Positions 1 through 17,839 of a stretch of 64,000 nt of DNA are shown piece by piece; position 1 is the first letter of the stretch; the number at the start of each line of letters is the position of its first letter. Location of the stretch: positions 1-64,000 of the forward strand of contig JAIBAU010000013.1 in the NCBI GenBank assembly GCA_019695035.1, in the 5' to 3' direction. The position numbers and the translations under genes were made by a program. The notes under the pieces are model-generated. The model saw nothing but the letters and a program-made list of their open reading frames with translations, did no database searches and was not told where the DNA came from. This DNA is from Caulobacteraceae bacterium (GTDB lineage: Bacteria; Pseudomonadota; Alphaproteobacteria; Caulobacterales; Caulobacteraceae).

Positions 1-127
1 TCGCGCCGCCGCTCTTCGCAAGCGTCATCGTGATCGCCGCCGTCAGCGTCGTCTTGCCATGGTCAACGTGACCAATGGTGCCGATGTTGCAGTGCGGCTT
101 CGTACGTTCGAACTTTTCCTTGGCCAT
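1..127 (-). CDS. tuf: Elongation factor Tu, N-terminal fragment (cut by window edge)
   Basis: Only the first 42 codons lie in the window; the gene runs off the left edge. The visible protein begins [20 protein letters not shown] and continues with the G1 P-loop HVDHGKTT, which is diagnostic of EF-Tu, the GTPase that delivers aminoacyl-tRNA to the ribosome. The start is the ATG at 127, preceded by a purine-rich AGAGAGAA. It is the last visible gene of the rpsL-rpsG-fusA-tuf operon, 55 bases after fusA. The rest of the protein cannot be judged here. Confidence 0.97.
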
Positions 128-182
128 TTCTCTCTAGCTCCAAGCCCCACAAGGGGCCTTCTAAATCAGGGTTTGTGGGGGT

Positions 183-2261
<2,079 letters not shown>

Positions 2262-2308
2262 TTTCAGACTCGATGGCCTCTGAGGCCTGTAGGGATGATG
2301 TGAAACGA

Positions 2309-2338
2309 CGCGGGCGGAACGATTTCGAACCGCCCGCG
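2309..2338 (-). promoter_or_regulatory. Hairpin between rpsG and fusA
   Basis: Perfect 9-base arms CGCGGGCGG (2309-2317) and CCGCCCGCG (2330-2338) enclose a 12-base loop in the rpsG-fusA spacer. There is no U-run after it on the minus strand, so it is unlikely to be a full terminator. An mRNA processing or partial attenuation element that tunes the ratio of S7 to EF-G is a reasonable inference. Confidence 0.4.
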
Positions 2339-2364
2339 CCGTGAAGCACGGGTAGAGACGGCGC

Positions 2365-2838
2365 TTACCAGCGGTAGTGCGAGAAGGCCCGGTTGGCTTC
2401 GGCCATCTTGTGGGTGTCTTCCCGCTTCTTCACCGCGGTGCCGCGGTTGTTGGAAGCGTCAAGAAGCTCGCCGGCCAGCTTTTCCGTCATGGTGTTCTCA
2501 CCACGCGAACGGGCCGCGTTCACCAGCCAGCGGATGGCGAGCGCGCGACGGCGGTCCGGACGAACTTCGACGGGCACCTGGTAGGTGGCGCCACCGACCC
2601 GGCGGGAGCGGACTTCGATGGCCGGGGCCACGTTGTCCAAGGCGGCGTGGAAGGTGGTCAGGGCTTCCTGGTCCTTGCGCTTGTCCGCAAGGATGTCGAA
2701 GGCGCCGTAGACGATGTTTTCGGCCACGGCCTTTTTGCCCTCGTACATCACGTAGTTCATGAACTTGGTGACGACGAGATCCCCGAACTTGGGATCCGGC
2801 AGGACTTCACGCTTCTCTGCGCGACGACGACGAGACAT
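2365..2838 (-). CDS. rpsG: 30S ribosomal protein S7
   Basis: This 157-residue protein begins [20 protein letters not shown] and has the standard length and sequence of bacterial S7, which nucleates the head of the 30S subunit by binding 16S rRNA. It contains the conserved stretch [18 protein letters not shown] and the C-terminal end AFSHYRW. It lies 12 bases downstream of rpsL and upstream of fusA. In enterobacteria S7 is the translational repressor of this operon; whether that holds here cannot be read from the sequence. Confidence 0.98.
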   Translation of the reverse strand: MSRRRRAEKREVLPDPKFGDLVVTKFMNYVMYEGKKAVAENIVYGAFDILADKRKDQEALTTFHAALDNVAPAIEVRSRRVGGATYQVPVEVRPDRRRALAIRWLVNAARSRGENTMTEKLAGELLDASNNRGTAVKKREDTHKMAEANRAFSHYRW

Positions 2839-2850
2839 ATGGGATCTTCC

Positions 2851-3222
2851 TTACTTCGGACGCTTGGCGCCGTAGTGCGAACGGCGCTGCTTGCGGTCTT
2901 TAACGCCTTGCGTGTCGAGCACGCCGCGCAGGATGTGGTAGCGGACGCCCGGGAGGTCCTTCACGCGGCCGCCGCGGATCAGGACCACCGAGTGTTCCTG
3001 CAGGTTGTGGCCTTCGCCGGGGATGTAGCACACGGCTTCGATGCCCGAGGTCAGACGGACCTTGGCCACCTTACGAAGCGCCGAGTTCGGCTTCTTCGGG
3101 GTCGTGGTGTAGACGCGGGTGCAGACGCCGCGGCGCTGGGGCGAGCCCTTCAGGGCCGGCACCTTGTTGCGGGACGGCTTGGGCTGACGCGGCTTGCGGA
3201 TCAGCTGGTTGATCGTCGGCAT
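2851..3222 (-). CDS. rpsL: 30S ribosomal protein S12
   Basis: The start is the ATG at 3222, giving 123 residues beginning [20 protein letters not shown], the normal S12 length. A longer in-frame reading from 3378 would only add non-conserved sequence. The decoding-centre loop [13 protein letters not shown] (about residues 40-51) is wild type, including the lysine changed in streptomycin-resistant mutants, and the second loop KDLPGVRYH is also wild type. It is the first gene of the str operon, driven by the promoter at 3447-3475 through a leader of about 218 bases. Confidence 0.97.
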   Translation of the reverse strand: MPTINQLIRKPRQPKPSRNKVPALKGSPQRRGVCTRVYTTTPKKPNSALRKVAKVRLTSGIEAVCYIPGEGHNLQEHSVVLIRGGRVKDLPGVRYHILRGVLDTQGVKDRKQRRSHYGAKRPK

Positions 3223-3283
3223 CGACTTCTCTTCTCCGGGGGCGTGTGCCGTATGGCCGAAGCGCCCCATTCCTTCTTTTTGA

Positions 3284-3303
3284 ACGGTCCGGGATTGGAC
3301 CGT
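3284..3303 (-). promoter_or_regulatory. Hairpin in the rpsL leader
   Basis: The leader between the promoter and rpsL contains a perfect 7-base inverted repeat, ACGGTCC (3284-3290) and GGACCGT (3297-3303), with a 6-base loop. It has no following U-run. The 323-base stretch 3223-3545 otherwise holds only the rpsL promoter and no credible gene. A role in autogenous control of the str operon is possible but unproven. Confidence 0.4.
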
Positions 3304-3446
3304 CCGGGTGAGTTTTCGACGCCGTTCACAAACAACGAAATCGACCGGAACGCGCGCTTTGGGCGCTCCGGCGGGCACAGCCCTTGGAAACTCGTTGTCG
3401 CGAAGCTGTGGAACGTTAGGCTGTTCCGGGCCTCGAAAGCGGCGCG

Positions 3447-3475
3447 TATCTACGCCCCGATTGGGGTTTCGTCAA
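3447..3475 (-). promoter_or_regulatory. Housekeeping promoter of the rpsL-rpsG-fusA-tuf operon
   Basis: On the minus strand a -35 box TTGACG (3470-3475) is followed after exactly 17 bases by a -10 box TAGATA (3447-3452). This fits the sigma-70/sigma-73 consensus closely. Transcription should start near 3440, giving a leader of about 218 bases before the rpsL ATG at 3222. Confidence 0.7.
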
Positions 3476-3545
3476 TCTTTTGCAGTGCGGCATGATGGGG
3501 AGAGCCCCTTCAGCAGACGATGTCCGCGGATCGCTCGACGCGGTT

Positions 3546-4037
3546 TCAGGTCTTGGACCGGGCGGGACGACCCGGCGCCATGCCAAGGCCAGCCTCGCGC
3601 CCCAGGTCCTCGAAGACGCTCTCATCGGCCAGGTCGCCAAGGCGCTGCAGTTCCCGCATCGCCTCCGGACTGCTCATCAACTCATAGCCCGCCACCTGGC
3701 CAAGCGCCTCGAAGGCCGACTCGAAGCCGGCTGGATCGTCCCGCAGCGCGGTCACCGATTCGGCCCGGCAATCTACCGCGATCAGGCGCGTGAACGCCCT
3801 CACGGCCTGGCGCGCGATTTCGTCCCGGTCCCGCTCGGACAGGTTCACATAGGGCAGGATCGCCGGCGTGCGGCTGATCGCAGAGAACATCCAGACCATC
3901 AGGGCCGACTTGTCCGCAGACGTCGCCCGGGTCACCAGGCAGCGGGAGAGCGCATCGGTCGACGGACTGGCCGAGGCGGTCGCGGGCGCCGACAACAGCA
4001 GACACGCGACGGTAATGGCGAAGACGGTGCGGCGCAT
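3546..4037 (-). CDS. Secreted hypothetical protein
   Basis: This 163-residue protein begins MRRTVFAITVACLLLSAPAT, a clear Sec signal peptide with likely cleavage after ASA near residue 23. The ATG at 4037 has a good ribosome site, GGGGGAG, just upstream. The mature part is mostly helical and charged with two cysteines, and I recognise no family. It is encoded between the str operon promoter and a divergent S41 protease gene, with about 150 bases shared as a divergent promoter region. A periplasmic role is inferred only from the signal peptide. Confidence 0.7.
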   Translation of the reverse strand: MRRTVFAITVACLLLSAPATASASPSTDALSRCLVTRATSADKSALMVWMFSAISRTPAILPYVNLSERDRDEIARQAVRAFTRLIAVDCRAESVTALRDDPAGFESAFEALGQVAGYELMSSPEAMRELQRLGDLADESVFEDLGREAGLGMAPGRPARSKT

Positions 4038-4191
4038 GGTTCAACTCCCCCGGGTAGGACGCAACCTTATCGCTCCGGCCGGCGAGGACAAGCGCGTGGG
4101 CGCCACAGGCTCAACAAGCATTGATCTTGCGCCAGTTGCGCAGGATGTTCCCGCCCGACGCGAACCCTCACGGTTCGTTGTGGAGTATTCG

Positions 4192-5487
4192 ATGAAGCGC
4201 GCCCTCGTCTCCGTCGCCCTCACCTGCCTGGCGATCGTTGCCGGTCTCCCGGCTGAGGCGCAGTCGCTGAAGCCGCGTGATCGGGGCGACAACCTCAAGG
4301 CCCAGAACACCTACGTGCAGGTGTGGGACAAGATGGTCGCGACCGTCGAGACGCGGTTCTACGATCCCCGCCTGAACGGCGCCGACTTCGCCGCTGCGGC
4401 GCGCAAGTACCGCGCCCAGCTGCGACTCGTGAAGACCGACGCTGACTTCCTCCAGCTGGCGACCTCTCTCCTCAACGAGCTGCGCTCCAGCCACATACAC
4501 CTCTCGATGCCAAGCGACTCTCCGGACCGGACGGTCGGCTTCGGGGCGCGCCTGCGCAAGCTGGGGCCCGACTGGGTTGTCACCGAGGTCGACCCGATGT
4601 CGGACGCACGGCGCCAGGGCCTGCGCCCCGGCGAGGTGCTGATCTCGGACCCCGCCGTGATCCGCGGCGCCCTCGGCTCGCAGGAAGCGGTTCGCGTACG
4701 TGGCTGTGACGAGGTCGAGCGCATGGTCACCATTCGTCGCGAGCGCGCGGGCTGGCCCCCGGTGAACCCGGGTTTCCGCTGGTCCACCTATGCTGCGGCT
4801 CCCGGCCGTAACGTCGGTTACTTGCGGGTGGACCGGTTCGACGACGGAGCCGCCGAGCTGGCCGACCAGGCCATGGCGGCGCTGAAGGACACTGACGGCC
4901 TGGTGATCGACCTGCGATGGAACTCCGGCGGTAACGCCTCGGCCCTGCGTCTGGCCAGCTATTTCACCGACGGCGCCGCGCCCGGTCTGGTGCTCCTGTC
5001 CCGCGCCTATCTGGACCGGCTGGGTCACGCCCCGACGCCGGCGGACATCCTGGCGGCCCCCCGGGTCGATCGGCCCTACACGGATGAGGCCGTTCTTGCA
5101 GGGCTGGCCGCGAACGGCGGCGGCGAGGCGCTCTGGACAGAGGACCTGGGAGAGCGACGCTACGGCAAGCCTGTGGTCGTCCTGATCGGCGAGAACACGG
5201 GATCGGCGGCCGAAGGGTTCGCTTGGCTGATGAAGCTCAAGACCCACGCGGTTCTGGTCGGACGCCGGACAGCCGGCGCCCTGCTTTCCGGTGAAGACTT
5301 CGACCTCGGCCACGGCTGGACGATCACCGTGCCGACCGCAGGGATCTGGGGCCCGGACGGCCAGAACTACGGCGACAAGGCGGTGCAGCCGGACGCTATT
5401 GTCCCGACCTCGCGCGCGGATCTGTGCGGCGGGCGCGACCCGGAACTGCAGGCCGGCATGGACCGGCTCTTCAGCACCCTTCCCTGA
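4192..5487 (+). CDS. S41 family peptidase, tricorn-like (S41B) type
   Basis: The chosen ATG at 4192 starts a signal peptide MKRALVSVALTCLAIVAGLP with cleavage near AEA-Q at residue 23-24, giving a 431-residue secreted serine protease. An upstream in-frame extension to 3868 lacks family features. A PDZ-like segment (KLGPDWVVTEVDPMSDARRQ and onward) is followed by the protease core, with the nucleophile region NTGSAAEGF. The core continues into VGRRTAGAL, which lacks the lysine of the Prc/CtpA group. That form and the Ser-His pair in RSSHIHL (S100, H101) resemble tricorn-type S41B enzymes. The substrate is unknown. Confidence 0.85.
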   Translation: MKRALVSVALTCLAIVAGLPAEAQSLKPRDRGDNLKAQNTYVQVWDKMVATVETRFYDPRLNGADFAAAARKYRAQLRLVKTDADFLQLATSLLNELRSSHIHLSMPSDSPDRTVGFGARLRKLGPDWVVTEVDPMSDARRQGLRPGEVLISDPAVIRGALGSQEAVRVRGCDEVERMVTIRRERAGWPPVNPGFRWSTYAAAPGRNVGYLRVDRFDDGAAELADQAMAALKDTDGLVIDLRWNSGGNASALRLASYFTDGAAPGLVLLSRAYLDRLGHAPTPADILAAPRVDRPYTDEAVLAGLAANGGGEALWTEDLGERRYGKPVVVLIGENTGSAAEGFAWLMKLKTHAVLVGRRTAGALLSGEDFDLGHGWTITVPTAGIWGPDGQNYGDKAVQPDAIVPTSRADLCGGRDPELQAGMDRLFSTLP

Positions 5488-5505
5488 CGCTCAGCGGCCC
5501 TACCG

Positions 5506-5841
5506 TCAGTCGAAGATGTCGAACAGGTCGAAACCGCGCTTCTTCTTGTGACCGCGGTGGTAGTCGTCGCTGTCGTACCGGTAGCGCTTCTCGCGATCGT
5601 CGTAGGGGTGACGCTTGCGCCAGGCGTCCGGATCGCGGTGGAAGTCAGTGATCTCCCGCTGGAAGGCCTCGTCGGCCTGGCGGCGCTCGGCCTGCTCCGC
5701 GCGGCCCCCTTCCAGAAGTTTCTCCAGCTCCCCGCGGTCGAGCCAGACGCCGCGGCAGGTGGGGCAGACATCGAGCTCCACACCGTTGCGGTTGATGGTC
5801 TGCATGGCGGCGTTGTCGTTGGGGCAAAGCAGCAACGGCAT
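5506..5841 (-). CDS. TFIIB-type zinc-ribbon protein
   Basis: This 111-residue protein starts with a compact zinc ribbon: a first cysteine in LLCPNDNAAM, then VCPTCRGVWLDRGELEKLLE, the signature of the zf-TFIIB family (PF13453) of small bacterial proteins. Only three cysteines are visible, with other ligands possibly from histidine or aspartate. The C-terminal half is highly charged (HPYDDREKRYRYD and KKKRGFDLFDIFD). No biochemical role is established for this family. It converges on the S41 protease gene with an 18-base gap. Confidence 0.8.
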   Translation of the reverse strand: MPLLLCPNDNAAMQTINRNGVELDVCPTCRGVWLDRGELEKLLEGGRAEQAERRQADEAFQREITDFHRDPDAWRKRHPYDDREKRYRYDSDDYHRGHKKKRGFDLFDIFD

Positions 5842-5942
5842 TGTCGTCGTGTCCTCTCGCTAGGGGACCCTGCAGCTAGGTACTGCGGTACCGCCGCGAA
5901 AGAGGCCATGCGAACAATTCGACTTGCCCCCCCGGGCAGCGC

Positions 5943-7229
5943 TCATACCGCGGCCAAAGCCTGCTCCAGATCCGCCCAAAGATCCTCGACGTTCTCGATC
6001 CCCACCGAGAGGCGCACGAGGTTGTCGTCGATCCCGCACCGGGCCTTGGCCTGTGGAGTGTAGTCCGAATGGGTGGTGCTCGAGGGATGCGACGCCAGGC
6101 TTTCGGTGCCTCCCAGACTGACGGCCAGCTTGAAGAGCCGGGCGGAGTTCAGGAAGCGGAACGCCTCTGTCTCCCCGCCCTTGAGCACCACCGAGAAGGT
6201 CGAGCCCCTACCCTTGCACTGGCGCGCAGCGATCGCCTGCTGGGCCGCTGAGCGTTCTGGACCACCCGCGGTCAGCACCGTCTGAACCTTCGGGTGGTTA
6301 CGGAGCCGATCAGCCAGGGTGTCGGCGTTCGTCTGCGAGCGCTCCATGCGGATGTGGAGGGTCTCCAGGCTTCGCATAAGCAGCCAGGCCGTATTCGGGT
6401 CGAGCATGGAGCCACAGATGGTGCGCATCTCGCCGATGCGGCCCATCAGATCGGCTCGCCCCATGCACGCTCCGGCGATCAGGTCCGAATGCCCGCCGAC
6501 ATACTTGGTGAGAGAGTACAATGTCAGGTCGGCCCCCAGCGTGAGGGGCTGCTGCCACAGCGGTCCCAGGAAGGTGTTGTCGACCAGAAGGACCGGCGGC
6601 TCGGCGGCGTTCAGGCTTTGGATCACTTCCGCAGCCTCGGCGACGTCCACCAGCAGGTTCGTGGGATTGGCCGGGGTCTCCACGTAGACCGCGGCGAGCC
6701 GGCCGCCAATCGACGCCGCTACCCGCGCCTCCTTGCGGATAGCCGCGGCGATCGAGCCGTCCTCCGCGCCAGGCGCAACGCTGATCGTCTTGATGCCCAT
6801 GCGAGGGAGAATTCGGTCGAACAGGTACTCCGTGCCCCCGTACGCCGGAGCCGTGTAGAGAATGGTGTCGCCGGGGCGGGTAAGCGCCATGACGCTGGTC
6901 GAGATCGCCGCCATGCCGCTCGAAAACACGAGCGCCTTGTCGGCCCCGTCCCAGACCGCGAGCCGCTCTTCCAGAATTTCCAGGTTAGGATTGTTGATGC
7001 GGGAATAGATCAGCCCCAGCGCTTCCTCCGGCTCGCGTTCACGCAAACCGTAGGCGACCTCGAAGAAGCGCTTACCGTCCTCGGCACAGCGAAAGACGAA
7101 GGTCGATGTCTGGAAGATCGGCGCCTTGATGGAACCTTCAGAGAGCGTGGGATCATAGCCGAAGCCCATCATCAGGGTTTCAGGCGTCAGTTCCCGATTT
7201 CCAAGGGTTCTGGTCTTGTGATTGTTCAT
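5943..7229 (-). CDS. Cystathionine gamma-synthase family PLP-dependent enzyme
   Basis: This 428-residue protein belongs to the Cys/Met metabolism PLP enzyme family (PF01053). The PLP lysine lies in YSLTKYVGGHSDLIAG, the cofactor-binding aspartate precedes in LLVDNTFLGPLWQQP, and ETPANPTN and SGMAAIS are the usual conserved stretches. The group includes cystathionine gamma-synthase, methionine gamma-lyase and O-acylhomoserine sulfhydrylases, and the sequence alone does not separate them. It is a single gene between the zinc-ribbon gene and the rpoC terminator, with no methionine genes nearby and no SAM riboswitch visible upstream. Confidence 0.9.
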   Translation of the reverse strand: MNNHKTRTLGNRELTPETLMMGFGYDPTLSEGSIKAPIFQTSTFVFRCAEDGKRFFEVAYGLREREPEEALGLIYSRINNPNLEILEERLAVWDGADKALVFSSGMAAISTSVMALTRPGDTILYTAPAYGGTEYLFDRILPRMGIKTISVAPGAEDGSIAAAIRKEARVAASIGGRLAAVYVETPANPTNLLVDVAEAAEVIQSLNAAEPPVLLVDNTFLGPLWQQPLTLGADLTLYSLTKYVGGHSDLIAGACMGRADLMGRIGEMRTICGSMLDPNTAWLLMRSLETLHIRMERSQTNADTLADRLRNHPKVQTVLTAGGPERSAAQQAIAARQCKGRGSTFSVVLKGGETEAFRFLNSARLFKLAVSLGGTESLASHPSSTTHSDYTPQAKARCGIDDNLVRLSVGIENVEDLWADLEQALAAV

Positions 7230-7289
7230 CTCATCTCTCCCGCGCGACCGCTCATAGGCCAGTCACCGCCGGACCGCGAGGGTGCGGCG

Positions 7290-7330
7290 AACGAAAGTAA
7301 AAGGGCCCGCGGATCGCTCCGCGGGCCCTT
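7290..7330 (-). terminator. Rho-independent terminator of rpoB-rpoC
   Basis: A perfect 13-base-pair stem is formed by AAGGGCCCGCGGA (7301-7313) and its complement (7318-7330). On the minus strand the loop is the GNRA tetraloop GCGA and the hairpin is followed by TTTTACTTT. It sits 23 bases after the rpoC stop codon. It is the strongest terminator in the window. Confidence 0.93.
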
Positions 7331-7353
7331 CCAACTCGAGCTTGACCCGGCGC

Positions 7354-11580
<4,227 letters not shown>

Positions 11581-11685
11581 ATGAACTTCCAGTTCGTCAG
11601 TGCGGCGGGGAGGCCGCGTAGAAGAGAGAGGGGCTAGGTAGGCTGCGGGGCCCTGCCCGGCTCACCGCCGGACAGGGCCGATCCG

Positions 11686-15777
<4,092 letters not shown>

Positions 15778-16092
15778 GATTTTCCCTTGGGCGCGGAGGG
15801 GAGTCCGCGCGCTAGATTGTCGATGCGTCCACCCTCGAGAGCGCCTGGGCGCCGGACGCAGACATCGAAAACCCCCGCATTCACAGGGGCGTCCCTTCGC
15901 ACGGGCCTGAGGGCTGGCCGAGCCTCGGAACGTTTACGCGCGCAGAACCGGCGAAACGGGCATGCCTATGGGCGCCTCGTACCGACGGAAATTTCGCGAG
16001 AGGGGCGAAATAGGCGATTTCCCCAGCCTTGAAAAGGGGGGCGCCGGGTTGATTTGGATAAAATCAACCGAAAAGTTGAGCCGACGCTGCGT
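15778..16092 (-). promoter_or_regulatory. rpoB leader region with stable hairpins
   Basis: This 315-base stretch upstream of rpoB has no credible gene. It holds three inverted repeats: GCGCGGA/TCCGCGC (15791-15797 and 15804-15810) ending about a dozen bases before the rpoB ATG; TGCGTCC/GGACGCA (15824-15830 and 15854-15860) enclosing a further GCGCC/GGCGC pairing; and a 9-base palindrome at 16047-16069. I do not find a convincing -35/-10 pair. Structured control of rpoBC expression is plausible by analogy, not shown. Confidence 0.45.
16047..16069. repeat. Perfect 9-base inverted repeat between dedA and rpoB
   Basis: GGTTGATTT (16047-16055) and AAATCAACC (16061-16069) flank a 5-base spacer. 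The AT-rich palindrome stands out in very GC-rich DNA. It lies 24 bases after the dedA stop on the minus strand. The lack of a T-run argues against an intrinsic terminator; an operator for rpoB is the other possibility. Confidence 0.5.
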
Positions 16093-16767
16093 TCAGGCCG
16101 CCGGCGCCCGCTCGGACGGAGGTTTTGGCGCACGAGCCGCCGCCTGGGCGTCGAGTTGCTTGCGAACCGCTTTCCACGCGAACCAGGCTGCGCCCGACGC
16201 CCCGATCACCATGACTGCAACGACGCCCAGTCCGTGCCCTCCGCTCGAACCGGCTATCTCGACGCCTTTCGCGCCGAGATAGCCCGGCGCCAGCATGATG
16301 GGCACCCAGATGGTCGCCGAACCGATGTTCGCTATCTGGAACTTGCGGTTCCGCATCCCGGTCATGCCTGCGATGAGCGGAACAAAGGCCCGCACGGGCC
16401 CCAGGAAGCGGCATATGTAAATCGAGAATACGCCGTAGCGCCTGAAGAATAGACGCGCCCGCGCCAGAGCGGCGCGATGCTGTTTGAGGCGGGGGTGAGT
16501 CCAGGCCTTCGGGCCCAGACGCCGCCCGAGCCAGTAGGAGATAGCGTCACCCAGCGACGCGCCGACGACGCACCAGATGACCAGCGACCAGGGATCGATG
16601 ACCCCTGCTCCCGCGAGGCCGCCGGCGGTCACCATCAGGACCGTCGCCGGGAAGAAGGCCCCGATCAGGACCATCGATTCGCCAAAGGTGATCAGCCCGA
16701 GAATGGGGCCGGCCCACTGAGCATGCTGGCGAATGAAGTCACCGATGTTGGCGAAGAAATCTTCCAC
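16093..16767 (-). CDS. DedA family inner-membrane protein
   Basis: This 224-residue multi-spanning protein has the DedA/SNARE-associated domain. The typical segments are visible: GESMVLIGAFFPATVLMVTA near the N terminus, GASLGDAISYWLGRRLG, the charged cytoplasmic stretch, and RFLGPVRAFVPLIAGMTGM. DedA proteins are linked to undecaprenyl-phosphate or phospholipid flipping and membrane homeostasis. The C terminus is a basic, Ala/Pro-rich tail. It stands alone upstream of rpoB, separated by 315 bases. The 215 bases on its other side, up to the VOC gene, show nothing I can name. Confidence 0.9.
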   Translation of the reverse strand: MEDFFANIGDFIRQHAQWAGPILGLITFGESMVLIGAFFPATVLMVTAGGLAGAGVIDPWSLVIWCVVGASLGDAISYWLGRRLGPKAWTHPRLKQHRAALARARLFFRRYGVFSIYICRFLGPVRAFVPLIAGMTGMRNRKFQIANIGSATIWVPIMLAPGYLGAKGVEIAGSSGGHGLGVVAVMVIGASGAAWFAWKAVRKQLDAQAAARAPKPPSERAPAA

Positions 16768-16982
16768 GGGGCTCCGGGGGGTGGTGACAGCCTCGATCGT
16801 CGAGGTCCTGCAGATGTGGGGCCCCGCGCCTGAACCGCAACTTAATTGACGGTAAGACTGACGCGACGCGCCGTCGCGGAAGGTCTCTTCTTTCAGGGTC
16901 GGGCAGAATTTTCGCTTGGTCGGTGTCGATCTCGTCGGCCCGCAATCGTCGACTTCACATCCACAACGATCGGAGCCGTCTC

Positions 16983-17462
16983 ATGCCGCGCCTCATACCC
17001 CACCTCTGGTACGCCCGGGACGCCCTTGAGGCGGCCCGCTTCTATGCGTCGATCCTGCCGGACTCGCGAGTCGACGCCGTCGAGACCCTCGCCGGCGATA
17101 GCCCCTCCGGTCCCGAAGGGTCCGTTCAGCTGGTCCAGTTCACCCTCCTTGGGCAACCTGTCTGGGCCATCAGCGCCGGACCGCACCACGACTTCAACGA
17201 CGCCGTTTCATTCATTGTCGAGTGCGACACCCAGGATGAGATCGACGGCTACTGGGATGCGTTGGGAGCCGGCGGGCGGCACGTCGCCTGCGGCTGGCTG
17301 ACGGACCGCTACGGCCTGCGTTGGCAGATCACCGGCAAACGTGTGCAGCAACTCATGCAAGATCCCGATCGAGACAAGGTGCGCCGCGTCACCAAGGCCC
17401 TGCTATCCATGGTCAAGGTCGAACTTTCGGTGCTGGAGGCAGCCGCCGAAGCTCGCGCCTGA
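16983..17462 (+). CDS. VOC family protein (PhnB/3-demethylubiquinone methyltransferase-like)
   Basis: This 159-residue protein begins MPRLIPHLWYARDALEAARF, the signature of the PhnB-like glyoxalase/VOC fold (PF06983), which also shows GPHHDFNDAVSFIVEC and DRYGLRWQI. Such proteins are metal-binding or small-molecule-binding and mostly of unknown substrate. The ATG at 16983 follows CGGAG at good spacing, and an upstream extension to 16923 adds no conserved sequence. It converges on the receiver gene with a 5-base gap. A second, different VOC protein is encoded at 25250. Confidence 0.85.
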   Translation: MPRLIPHLWYARDALEAARFYASILPDSRVDAVETLAGDSPSGPEGSVQLVQFTLLGQPVWAISAGPHHDFNDAVSFIVECDTQDEIDGYWDALGAGGRHVACGWLTDRYGLRWQITGKRVQQLMQDPDRDKVRRVTKALLSMVKVELSVLEAAAEARA

Positions 17463-17467
17463 GCCGC

Positions 17468-17839
17468 TCAGACGGTCAGTTCAAGGAGGAGGTCCCTGAT
17501 ATCGGACAGGATGTACGGCTTCTGCAGGGTGGGTCGGTCCGACCAGGGCGCGGGGAGGCTCGCGCCGTACCCGGTCGCGAAGCCGAACCGGATTCCCCTC
17601 TCCGCCAGCGCTTCAGCCACGGGAAAGGCCGTCTCGCCGGCAAGGTTCACGTCCAGGATTGCCGCGTCGATTTCGTCCGAAAGTCTGGAGACCATGTCCA
17701 CTCCTTCGACCACACGGGCCGCGGACCCGACGACTTCACACCCGAGGTCCTCAAGAATGCCTTCGATCAGGAGCGAGACAAGCGCCTCGTCCTCGATGAC
17801 TGCCACGCGAAGTCCGCGCAGGGGATCGGGACGGTTCAC
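17468..17839 (-). CDS. Single-domain response regulator (receiver only)
   Basis: This 123-residue protein is a receiver domain with no output domain. The acidic pair is in VAVIEDEALV, the phosphoacceptor is Asp63 in AAILDVNLAGE, and the switch lysine is in LQKPY. Its ATG overlaps the TGA of the kinase gene at 17836-17839, so the two are translationally coupled and almost certainly a cognate pair. With no DNA-binding domain it must act through protein contacts, for example as a phosphate sink or connector. Confidence 0.92.
   Translation of the reverse strand: MNRPDPLRGLRVAVIEDEALVSLLIEGILEDLGCEVVGSAARVVEGVDMVSRLSDEIDAAILDVNLAGETAFPVAEALAERGIRFGFATGYGASLPAPWSDRPTLQKPYILSDIRDLLLELTV

Noticed and set aside
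16050-16066. A TTATCCAAA sequence resembling a DnaA box within the palindrome
   Set aside because: A single imperfect match without neighbouring boxes is not evidence of a DnaA site.
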